Shown: positions 1-10,693 of the stretch, piece by piece
Layout of the letters: each line of letters begins with the position of its first letter
Position numbering within the stretch: the stretch's first letter is position 1
Assembly: GCF_036324505.1 (NCBI RefSeq)
Contig: NC_086352.1
Span: 33,846,358 to 33,910,357 of the forward strand
Length of the DNA stretch: 64,000 bases
Origin: Eleginops maclovinus
Lineage: Eukaryota; Chordata; Actinopteri; Perciformes; Eleginopidae
Direction: 5' to 3'
Notes under the pieces: generated by a model
Databases searched by the model: none
Seen by the model: the letters and a program-made list of their open reading frames with translations, nothing else
Told to the model about the DNA's origin: nothing
Program-made: the position numbers and the translations under genes

Positions 1-689
1 AACATATACAGTATATTGGGTTCTGGAGTACACAGAATACAGAGTTTTCATGATACACTTTCACCAAATGGTAAAGCAGGCTAAAAGTGAGAAACAGTGA
101 GCACTCAAATCACAACATCTATAAATGATCTTTAATTAGTATTTATGTAAGAGAAGCCCTTTTTTCTCTGAGAAAAAAACACATATGTTATGTAAACAAT
201 GGCAGGGAAAACAATTAAAAGATGCTGACGAATGTATCGTTGGAAATGTGAATTGTTGTCATTTTCTGTTTGTACCAAAGGATTCTGTTATTGAGAGGAC
301 ATTTATGGATTTCCCCCACTGCAGCGATCTGCAAGGGGATTATAGTATCAGTGTTACAGGTCCAACCAGATGGTTTCTCAGCACTGCAACACAGGTCTAA
401 TCTCAACTGGCATCACAACTTTGATTTCTTCCTGGGTTCACAGCCATCACTCCTTGTGATTGCAGGGTTTGAATAGAACTGTTGCTCAGGGCAAGTTCAG
501 ATTGAACGTATAGAGAACTTTGGAGGTTGTTTTATGCAGAACGAATGAAAATACAACTAACAAAGAAGGAGTGATACAGTGGTGGAACAGTATCAAGTAT
601 ACCAGCTATGGAAAGCTGTCTCTGGAGATTAGAGATAGAAGATATACTTTATTGATCCTTACAGGGAAATGTCTTTCTCCTCTCTGTCA

Positions 690-975
690 CACTACCCACG
701 AAGAGTAGATATACATGCACAAACACAGATGATATACATGCACAAACATAACCACACATGCAGGAGAGGTGGCAGAGCAGGGAAGCTGCCAGGGACCCGT
801 TGCCAAGGAGTAGTTTCAAGGTCCAGTACCTTGCTCAAGGGCACCTCGACAGTGGATCAGGAGGAGAACTGGCACCTCTCCAGCTACCAGCTCACTCCGT
901 ATTTTATTTGGTCCATTCAGGACATGAACCGGCAACCTTTTGGATCCAAGTTGAAGCTCTTACTGCCGCCCCTAT
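690..975 (-). mobile_element. Degenerate SINE related to the copy at 10336
   Basis: Shares CCTTGCTCAAGGGCACC, GAACTGGCACCTCTCCAGC and the B-box complement GGACATGAACCGGCAACC with the copy at 10336-10693. The head is eroded at its 5' side. Confidence 0.65.
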
Positions 976-2174
976 AGATATTGATAGATACAGATACAAA
1001 CTCAAATGAAGTGCTGCATGGCACAAAATCCCATGGATATTTTTGACACAATGCTTGCCAGCGAGCGAGCTATCTGCTAAACTTCAAGCAGTGAGTGGCA
1101 CGACCTGGTGTTGTGTGTTTTGATCGCTTCAGGCAGTGAACTGTTTGGCAAGGCAGTGAGAAGAAAATGTTCAGGCTCGTTCTTGTTTCGTGTCTGTGGA
1201 GCCTTCAGGAAAACAGTCTCCAACAGAGAGCTTTCGTTTAAAGTGAGATGTATAAATACAGAGTTATTTTACTTTCCGCATATCAAGTCAAAATTGTTTT
1301 GAAACTCTTAATGAATCTAAATAAGGTACTTTTTCTTGTTCTAGTTTTAAATCTTACTGCAGCTGCATCTGGAGCTTTCAGATGATTTTCTACAACAGAT
1401 AAACCATAGCAGCTCTCATTGTTTCTCTTGGCTGCGTCTTTATTAAAAAACATAAAAGGCCATGTCTGCCATTATCTCTAACCCTCTGCAGTATTTACTG
1501 CATTCAACTTGTCATTTATGGTGTAACAAAAAGGAAAACTAATTATGTAAGGTTTTTCTTTGTGTAATAAGATAGAACTATAAGAGAAACACCAACAGAG
1601 AGCCACCTCGAGGAGCAGCAATAGTTTTCATTACAAAATATTTTATGAGCTGAAGTTCAACATCTGGTTAGAAGCTCTGACATGATCCATTTACTGATAC
1701 GTGGCATTGTTTTTCACTCCTCAGTAAATTGCCTATGTGTGTGTGCATGCATACGTGGAATAAATGTATGCCTTTCTCGTGAGCTGATTTTGCAGCTAAG
1801 CCAACCAGCAGCTTCAATTAAACTCTCTGCTGTCACGAACACACACACGTTCACGCTCACACACACAGAGGAATGCTAAATGGAAGGACAATTGTTGTAT
1901 CTTGCCATGGAGGTATTGCAGTGATTTAGTTGAAAGGATAAAAGTTTGTAAAGATCCTTCTCCCACTCAGATTTACTGCACTGTTTTAACATGTTTGTGT
2001 GTTTCAGACACACAAGTGCACACACACATGAGCAGACAGTGATAAGGTAATGGCATGCTGGTTTTGTGGTTGGTGTTTTTTTATGAAATCCCCCCACCCT
2101 GCCACCTGCCTCTGCCCTGCGGCTGCTATCGGCATGCTTTTGAACCAGTAGCTCTATTACCATATTATTTTCAC

Positions 2175-2176
<2 letters not shown>
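976..2176. other. No gene recognised
   Basis: AT-rich sequence with short open frames only. No motif, splice-bounded exon or repeat that I can name. Confidence 0.6.

Positions 2177-2246
<70 letters not shown>
2177..2246 (+). repeat. (AC)35 microsatellite
   Basis: Uninterrupted dinucleotide run. Confidence 0.98.
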
Positions 2247-2248
<2 letters not shown>

Positions 2249-3029
2249 TTGTGTCTACTGTTCAGACCGTCATACATGACCATTTTTAATTGAACTATTT
2301 GGCATTCATGATCACATTGTAGTCAGAAGCAAGAGCGAGTTTTTCCGATATGTTTCATTAAAGGCTTCAGTGACAAATAAAAACCTCCTGGTAAAGACAA
2401 TAATTGTGGCTGTAAACAGATGATTTAGTTTCCCCTTACAGAGGGAAAGAGTGATGGTGACATTGCTGCAGTATCATGTTAGAAGGTAACTCTATTGATC
2501 AGCCCAACACATTCACCTTGTTGTGTAGCTTGAAGTATGTGTGTATATTTACTGTAATATTTTAGGGTTATAATATAGTTGTGTTTTTGACTTGTTGAAT
2601 CCTGTTGCAGTGATGTTAAAATCAGCAATCTGTTTTAAATACCACACACAATCAGAACGTTTCTGCATCAGTAAAGTAGACTGAGAGCGTCATGATGTTA
2701 AAAAACTGCCTTTAATCAAAGGAGAAACCAATACTGAGCTACCTGCAGGACCATATGACTCAAATCAGGCACTAGAAATAATCATTAGAGTTATACATTT
2801 AATATAGACAGTGGTTTGACAGCTAAACACTGAAGATACCTACAGGTATATTGGCTTCAAATAAGACGAAACATGAAAAGTGTTTGTGCTTTACTTTGAA
2901 ATGAGCCAGACCTTTTAAATACAACACAAGGGTGTGTGTGTGAGATTTATTTGCTAGAGTGCAGTCTGAACAGGTAGGTCCTGATATCGAAGGGGTGCTC
3001 GTTCTACCATTATGAGGCGTGTTTGTTTT

Positions 3030-3525
3030 CTTTTCTTATTTATTTATTGGACAGGGACAATGCACAGTAATCAACATTTCTGTAAATGTGCCAGAGTTAG
3101 CCAAGAGGCTACTTTTCATCTGTAGTCCCTGGCAGATTTTGTTAGTCACCCTGGAGATTACCTGAGTCCAACTCACAGTAAGGGGGTAGCGAGCTGATTG
3201 GCTGCTGCAGAGCTAAGCGCTTGGAGTGTGTGATTCAACCATGATGTAGGAAGGACCTGATACAGTGTGATGTTTGGTGGAGGTGGTTTTGGTGCAAACA
3301 GTACATTTTCGGGAGAGACTGTGGCTGTGAGGTTGTCTGGTCATCTACCAATCGAAGGGTGGGGGTGCCATCCCAGCCCCCGCAGCCAGCATGGGGATGT
3401 ATACTTGGGGTAGGTTCTTTGCTCCTGATGGTCAACAGTGTAAGTGTGTGTGATGCTGACTTGTCTATGAAAGCACTTTGAGTGGTTATAAGGACTCGGA
3501 AAGAGTTATATAAATGCAGTCAACC
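3030..3525. repeat. Degenerate LINE-like interspersed repeat
   Basis: TTTATTTATTGGACAGGGACAATGCACA at 3040 and CACTTTGAGTGGTTATAAGG...TATATAAATGCAGT at 3475-3520 resemble LINE 3' ends common in fish. Whether they form one element is unclear. Confidence 0.35.
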
Positions 3526-4693
3526 CCCCTTTTTATTCTCGACTTCCCTGTTTACAGATTATGTGGCCGTTCTTAGAATCATCTCTGCTCATTGTGACCT
3601 CTCTTCCCAGCATCTGACAGGTACTGCTGTTTGGACATGTTTCCGTGCCATTCCTGTGAATTGCGTCATAATAGTTGACACCTGTGCTGTGAGGCCCTGT
3701 GAGGTGAACTACTAGAAGTCACACAGTTTATAACGGAGATACTTCCTTTATGAAACGTTGCTTTAAACGGTTAAGGCTGCTCTAATGAAGCCTACAGCAC
3801 AGGTCGGATCTGTTTAACAACTCATCAGATAACAGCCCGGCATCACCCCGTGTTAAAGTCTAGTGAACGTCATCTAATTCAAGACATTACACACTAATAC
3901 ACCGTCTCCTTTGAGGACTTAATAAGATTAAATTATTACGCTTCCGAGGATAACTCCCTACACGGGCATTAAAGGTAGAGGCTTAAGAAAAGACTGAACA
4001 AGAGAGGCAGCTTTTAACAGAACAAGTCATTCAGTTATGAACAAAATTATACATGTGTGCAAAGACAAAGGCAGACAAGAACAGAAGAAGAAATGTAGTC
4101 ATAGATCTAGACTGCTCGTTATGACAGGTAGTTATGGACAGAACAGATCTCTGGATTCAGAATGAATTTGTATCTTTCTGTATAACTGCAAACGCAGGAA
4201 TGTTAGCATGTACAAATGAGCAGGCCTGGCCCTGACCAATCTGCTGCCCAAGTCAAGATGTTTACGTGAGGGGGGGGGCTCTGTATGCAATGTAAGCGTA
4301 GTTTCCTTAGCATTCGCCTATACTGCCTATGCCCAGGGCCCGCCCTGGTTAAGCGAAAGATGTATGCTTAAGGCAAGGTGGGTGCCTTGGTGGCCTGTAG
4401 GAAAGGCCGGTGTTCCAGTTTAACTGGATTCCGGTTCAACTGGTTGAACGTTTTCCACTCCTTGAGCGTCATATGACGCTATACGGGCCGAATAATATGT
4501 GGTTGCAAGGTTCATCATTTTCACCTTACTTGTGTGTCTGAAGTGTGACCAGACAATGTAAAAAAAAAAAAAACCTCGGCGAAAAAACATAAGCATCACT
4601 TTATGTAAATGTGCATGTGGAGATCACCTACAGACAACAACAGAAAATATGCTGGCCAAAAAATAAAAATGAAAATAAACAATATTCATTCTC

Positions 4694-4773
4694 TAGCGAC
4701 AGGATTCGAACCCGTACATTTGGGTAATATATATATCAACCATGAAAGTTACTCATTACGCCACCGACCGGCT
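4694..4773 (-). repeat. tRNA-like module 1, left arm of foldback element
   Basis: On the minus strand, an A-box-like TGGCGTAATGAG (4752-4763) is followed by a B-box GGTTCGAATCC (4702-4712). The layout of an internal RNA polymerase III promoter is present, but the arms do not fold into a canonical tRNA. Confidence 0.6.
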
Positions 4774-5057
4774 CAAACAACGCCCTGCTTGAACCATATA
4801 AGTGTTGTCAACTCTTGTCAGCTGTTTACAATCACCGTTTGACATGGATGAAATAAACCCCACCATGTTAACTGGTGATATTCACAATATGACACAGGAA
4901 GACGCTGCCAACACAAGCCTCAAAAACGAATTCAAAAGCCGTGTGTTACGGACAAAACACAAGCATGGCCACCTCAAAGGATATTGCTTTGTTTTTTAGT
5001 CTAAAAAGTGCATATAGTGACCATTACAAAGTACATATCAAACGCTATGAAAATAAC

Positions 5058-5135
5058 CGCTGTGAGATACGAACCCAGTCATCCTTTCAAAAGGTATTAA
5101 TCCACTGTCTTACCGCTAATGGCCTGAGCTACCGT
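5058..5135 (-). repeat. tRNA-like module 2, left arm of foldback element
   Basis: On the minus strand, TAGCTCAGGCC (5121-5131) serves as A-box and GGGTTCGTATC (5066-5076) as B-box. The sequence between them resembles D-arm and anticodon-arm spacing of a tRNA-derived SINE head. Confidence 0.6.
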
Positions 5136-5286
5136 TCAGACGTTGAAGCAACAAGCTGAATATTTCATATTGACTATTTACTTGTAGCTGTTCCCAATTG
5201 AGAAAAACTGTCACAATTGGGAACAACTTCATCACTGGATAATAGAGGCATGGTTCGGCAAGGGATTTTTAAAAATGTTTTGGCTG

Positions 5287-5527
5287 TCAAATACATGCAG
5301 GACAGTAATCGTTGTCCACAGGTGGTTCCCCCACACAAAGGCTGTGATACCAGCTTTTACAAAGCGTGCACACCGTCTGGAAGAAAAGGGCAAAAAAAAA
5401 GATGTGCTTTAGGACAGTTGTATAATAAAACATTACAGTAATCAACTTCAAGTGCTCCAAACTTGCCTTACCCATTGGTCATGGGTGTCATGTTCGCCAC
5501 ACACCCGGCATAGCTCCGACAAATCAT
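5287..5527 (-). pseudogene. C-terminal PHD finger fragment, two exons, transposon-encoded
   Basis: Minus-strand exons 5527-5472 (acceptor AATCACCAG, donor CAATGG|GTAAGG) and 5376-5287 (acceptor TTCTTCCAG, stop TGA) join in phase. They read DLSELCRVCGEHDTHDQW, then TVCTLCKSWYHSLCVG and DNDYCPACI followed by stop. This is a complete Cys4-His-Cys3 zinc pattern (C-x2-C, C-x2-C, H-x2-C, C-x2-C), as in PHD fingers that read histone tails. It would be the last domain of a larger protein whose upstream exons are missing or too degraded for me to read. Confidence 0.7.
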
Positions 5528-5759
5528 CTGGTGATTACAGATAGCCATGTTATTGGCTGAAATAAATAGCACTTGCATGACAACTGAAAACAAATTAGAA
5601 CCCAACCCGTTTCCTTGATGAGCTGTTGGGCTATGTCCATTTGCAGATGGCTGATCCCCTGCTCATCAGCCACCAGTTTCATCAACAATCGACAAAATAA
5701 GTCCATAATTACCAGTTTCCAGAGTGTCTGCTTGTATTTCTTGTGCTTGTGGAAATGTA

Positions 5760-5860
5760 GGGCTGGACTGAGGTGGGGATGGGGACTGAGGTGAGGATGG
5801 GACATGAGGTGAGGATGGGGACTGAGGTGGGGATGGGACATGAGGTGAGGATGGGTCATT
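5760..5860 (-). repeat. 20-bp minisatellite in centre of foldback element
   Basis: Units like GGACTGAGGTGAGGATGGGA repeat about five times; on the minus strand they read Pro/His/Ser-rich. Confidence 0.85.
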
Positions 5861-6166
5861 AATTGCGGATGGGGAACCAGTTTGCCATTTGTGCGGCAAA
5901 CGTGGTGTTGGCTCTATGGCCGAGTTGGTCTATATACTTTATGCAAGGTCTGGCCCTTCTTTGACATTATGTCAGCACTTTTTCCATCCATGCTGACGAT
6001 TATAAATGGCCCGTCTAAACAGCTATATATATATATCCTTTGCCACCTAATTTGCTAATTGACTTCATCCAGTGATCAATGTCAATGTCATTGTTACTGT
6101 GTTTCCCAATTGTTGGGAACAGCTACAAGTAAATAGTCAATAATAAATATTCACCTGGTTCTTTCA

Positions 6167-6244
6167 ACAGTAGCTCAGGCCATTAGTGGTAAGGCAGAGG
6201 ATTAATACGTTTTGAAAGGATGGCTGGGTTCGTATCTCACAGCG
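6167..6244 (+). repeat. tRNA-like module 2, right arm of foldback element
   Basis: Mirror copy of 5058-5135: TAGCTCAGGCC from 6171 and GGGTTCGTATC at 6226-6236. Confidence 0.6.
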
Positions 6245-6528
6245 GCTATTTTCATAGCGTTTGATATGTACTTTGTAATGGTCACTATATGCACTTTTTA
6301 GGCAAAAAAACAAAGCAATATCGTTTGAGGTGGCCATGCTTGTGTTTTGTCCGTAACACATCGCTTTTGAATTCGTTTTTGAGGCTTGCATTGGCAGCGT
6401 CTGCCTGTGTCATATTGTGGATATCACCAGTTAACATGGTGGGGTTTATTTCATCCATGTCAAACGGTGATTGTAAACAGCTGACAAGAACTGATAAGAT
6501 GTATATGGTTCAAGCAGGACGTTGTTTG

Positions 6529-6609
6529 AGCCGGTCGGTGGCGTGATAAGTAATATTCATGGTTGATATATATATTGCCCAAATGTACGGGTTCGAATCC
6601 TGTCGCTAG
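6529..6609 (+). repeat. tRNA-like module 1, right arm of foldback element
   Basis: Mirror copy of 4694-4773: TGGCGTGATAAG from 6539 and GGTTCGAATCC at 6590-6600. Confidence 0.6.
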
Positions 6610-6868
6610 AGTATGAATATTGTTTATTTTCATTTTTATTTTTTGGCCAGCATATTTTGTGTTGTTGTCTGTGTGGTGATCTCGACATGTGCATTTTACA
6701 TGAACTGGTGATGCTAACCCTTTCACCTGGGTTTTCTCCGTTGTCTGGTCACACTTCAGACACACAAGTTACGTGAAAATGACGAACCGGGCAACCAAAA
6801 CATCTGGCGGAAAAGGTAAACAAACGCCACCAGTTAAACCGGAATCCAGTTAAACTGGAACACCGGCC

Positions 6869-9590
6869 CTGCAAATGAGTTAAACTAATGGATTATAGTC
6901 CCTGTGATTCGAAGAAGCTCTGATGGTTCCCTGTAGCAGATCAGCTCTGTAGGTTCTGTAGAATTCAAGGCGGGAGTTTGACTTAATCCCAGGCCAACCT
7001 GTTCCCATGGGGCAAACCACCAAATGTTGTATTTTGTAGGCTAACCTTAGCTGTTGATGTAAAGCTGCAATCACATGACAAGCAGGTAAAACGACTGCGC
7101 AGACCGGTCCGGCCCGACTAGGCAAAAGCGCTACCTTTAGCGTCGCACACAACTTGAAATTGTTGCCGAGCGTCACACTTAAAGTTCAAATTATTTCAAC
7201 TGTTCCTCGTTTACTGCTGACCTCTCAACGCGCAACGCATCACATGACAGCTGTATGAAGCAGTGCAAGCTAGCAAGGGAGGTACCCAAGCCCCCAGGAA
7301 GTGCTCCGGACTTTGAGGAAAAATGTGTAATGAAACGGCGGTACTACAACCTCTGTATCAGTCCGTGACGTCAACCGGCCCAGAAAGACTTTTTCACATT
7401 GACTTACTTTGGGAAAGAGACGTCTGTAAATCGGTGGATTTAAAAATAAATAACTAAACAAACTAACCAGTATGAACCATGTTATAGCCCTTATTAAACA
7501 CATTAGGTCCTTAAAGTTTTAAAATGCGCTTAAAGCTAAATCCATATTTATTTTCTCTCTCCATTCATTCTACTGAGCCAAGAGCGGGAGATCGGAGGCG
7601 GGGCTTAAGGGGAAACTCAACTCTCAACAGCTAAACATGATGGGTCATTTGTGGCGTTTTGCTCTCGAGAATGTCAAGCCATTTTGTCTTCATGAACCAA
7701 TGAGCAGCTCTCATAGGAATGAAGGAGGCCCGCCTCCAACACTGTATCCAGTTCTTATTATACAGTCATGGAGGTACATGGAACAAACCTTTCCTAGCTG
7801 TTCTCACTGCAGGGCTCTGCCAACCTCATGCTGAGCAAAGAGCAAGTCATCATGTAAATACAGCTTAACCATGTTCATCGGGGAGGAAAGTTATCCAGAA
7901 ACATGTTTTTATTTCAATGACCTTTTTCTTTTTGTAATTCTCTCCCTGTGTTCCATCTTCTTCTTTCTTCTGACCTTCACAACCTTCCATTGTGCCAGGT
8001 TACTAACATGTTATCAGTGAGGGAACAGGTAGTGCGTGAAGCACCAAGAGGATGTAATTTGAAACTGTAACCGTTGTCTGGATTCTGAACTTGTCCATAT
8101 CTGCTATATTATAGTTGGTCATTGGTCAAGTTTACAGGCTAGCACTCAGCCAGTAAAATAAAAGTATACAGAGAATGGAGGGTCAGGCCAGACCACCCTT
8201 AGGCCACCGAGGACGTCCCTCTGCTTCTTAGAATATGTAACTCATTATGGATATGGGATGTTCCTGGGCAGCTACATTACATTACACATATAAAGATCCT
8301 GTCAAGCAGATATTTGCACGATTAATAAAAGAGAGGAGCATGTTCCATCTTCTACTCACTGCACCCACCCTTATACCATCTAGTATTAGACTTGCTAATA
8401 AAGTTTGGTTTGGCATGGCTTACTGTGTGAGCCTTCATGTTTTTTGAAGCATTTACTTAATCTGACTTTCAAATATTGGACATTTGGCGAGGCCCCGTAG
8501 GAACACGACACATTGACACGGAGTGATCTTGTTAAAAACCATACGCCATGTTTCCAGGAAAGGGGCTCCGAGCGGCTCCCGGCTGTGTCAGGAGTCGTTT
8601 ATCAGGAAATTGAGATTTATTAGCTCTTTAGTTGCGCTTCTCGCCAATCACTTAAAATGATTTTTGGGGGGGCTTTTTCCTTTTTTATCAGTATAGCTGA
8701 AAATGGATAGGAAAGGGGGAGAGAGACGGTCCAACATGCAGAAAACAGATCACATTTAAACTCCTAGAAGATGCAGGCCGTGGGAGGAATGAAATAAATA
8801 GCTAGCTAAAGGTTTTGCTGCTTTAGGTCCCTCACACCTCCACAAGAATCAAGTTATTTCCTCCGTTCCTTAAACACTTCCCCTTAGCTTTACTCTCATT
8901 CATAAGGAAGGTGCGTTACCTTGAAAGCACTGATTGGTTGTGACTCACCAAGAGTTTTGCATAAAGCAGGCTTGTTAGGGTGACTGCTGAAGGAAGGTTA
9001 TTTCCGCTTCAGTCTTGTTTCAAGCTGAACTATCAAGAGAACGTCAGCATGGACAAAGTGTCCCTCCACCTAACCTCAGGATGAGGCATTCCAAAAAAAA
9101 TAAATGGCGGGCATCACATTTATGTCCAAAAATCTTAAATTGTAGGATAGTTTCGCCATTAAAATTGGCTTTGATTACATTTTTAGTGAGAAATTTATAT
9201 TTTAATTCCATAATATTTCATCCAGTATATGTGTTTGATCTTAAGTTATAGTAAATGGAACTATTATTTCAGGGTTTTCCAGGAAATTGTGTAAATGCTA
9301 TGTTTTCACGGTTACTAAAATGGTTATAGGGCTTTAGTTACCGCTTTATCAAGTACATTGCATGTTGATTAAATATGCTTTCATGTTATTAATGTTATTC
9401 TAAAGATTTCAAAGGTGACGTATGTATTCATCTTTGAATCTCCCACAGACCACAGACCTTAGTGCATGTAGCCTACAGAATAAGGCTGCCAATACAGTAC
9501 ATTTTATTAAAGTAAACAGATAAGGAAATACTCTCTTCCTGCTACAGCTCGTCCCCTCCCCCCTTAATAAAGATGTGAGCTCTAATAAGT
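6869..9590. other. No gene recognised
   Basis: Mixed unique-looking sequence. A GC-richer patch at 7060-7850 has no conserved frame. I see no exon of the genes known to neighbour CEMIP in other vertebrates. Confidence 0.55.
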
Positions 9591-9711
<121 letters not shown>

Positions 9712-10335
9712 GGCTGGGGAACATTCCTGGTGTTTTGTGTCAGGATAAAAATAGGCGTGCAGCTCCAGCTGATTCTAAGGGTTGCCAGGTCAGGTGGTCA
9801 GGGGGCATTGTAGCAGAGATCAGGTCAGGCGATCCATTACAGCACTGTTCCGACTGTTCTCCATTTAAACTGTTTCTATTTATATCTACAGTAAAAGAAA
9901 ATCCCCTTTATTTAATATGTCACAAGAGAAATACAGTGTAGCTGATACTGCTGCTTGTTATTTGTGTTATTTAGTTTATTGCGCTAATTGTATAGACTTA
10001 ATGCATCATTTCGAGAAGATTTCATAAAGTAATGCATAAACATATTAGGGCATATGTTTCTAGGCATTGGCTTTTATCATACCATACATACTGTTCAAGA
10101 CAGATGAACTCTGACAAGATGATCAATCTGAACTAAACTGTGCCAACCTTTGAGGAAGCTTCTACAATGTTGTATTATTGTGGGATCAGTTCATCTTTCA
10201 TGTCACTTGGTTAGCAGTGGAGGGCAAAAACAAAAACAACATACGGGAGGGGAGGAGACATTGATCACCACTGGTACAGCGGCCATAAAAGATGTCTCTT
10301 TGGTTTATAGTATGAAACCATAGTAATGGTAGAAG

Positions 10336-10693
10336 AAGAATCTGTGACTTTATTAGTCACATACATGCACACAGCAGAGCACACACAGTGAAATCAGTCC
10401 TCTGCATTTAACCCATCCTAGTACTAGGAGCAGTGGGCAGCTATTGTGCAGCGCCCGGGGAGCAATGGGGAGGGGGGATTGGAGGTGTCCGGTGCCTTGC
10501 TCAAGGGCACCACAGCAGGGCCTAGGAGGTGAACTGGGACCTCTCCAAGTAGCAGTCCACCTTCCATATTTTTTCAAGTCTGTTCGGGGACTTGAACCGG
10601 CAACCCTACGATTCCCAGTCCAAGCCCCTACTTACTGAGCCACTGTTGGACACTTACTGAGCCACTGCTGGACACTTACTGAGCCACTGCTGG
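10336..10693 (-). mobile_element. tRNA-derived SINE (minus strand) with triplicated head
   Basis: Read on the minus strand it starts with a tRNA-like head: GTGGCTCAGTAAG as A-box and GGTTCAAGTCC as B-box (about 10590-10606). A body with CTTGAGCAAGGCACC and GGGCGCTGCACAATAGCTGC follows, a type very common in fish genomes. The tail includes GTGACTAATAAAGTCACAGA. The first 22 bp of the head occur three times in tandem (10631-10693). Confidence 0.75.

Larger units (their letters stand above)
4405..6868. mobile_element. Foldback element with about 0.8 kb inverted arms, tRNA-like modules and PHD remnant
   Basis: The left arm (4405-5240) starts GGCCGGTGTTCCAGTTTAAC and the right arm (6067-6868) is its reverse complement over nearly its whole length, ending CTGGAACACCGGCC. 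The arms match strongly with scattered substitutions and small indels. Each arm holds two tRNA-like modules. The 0.8 kb centre holds a spliced PHD-finger remnant on the minus strand and a Pro/His/Ser-coding 20-bp minisatellite (about 5760-5860). I found no convincing target duplication. Long terminal inverted repeats suggest a DNA transposon, perhaps Mutator-like or another family, but no catalytic domain is visible, so the class is open. Confidence 0.82.

Noticed and set aside
4694..6609. Genuine tRNA genes
   Set aside because: B-boxes are good, but acceptor and anticodon stems do not pair convincingly and all four copies lie in transposon arms, so I call them tRNA-like modules.
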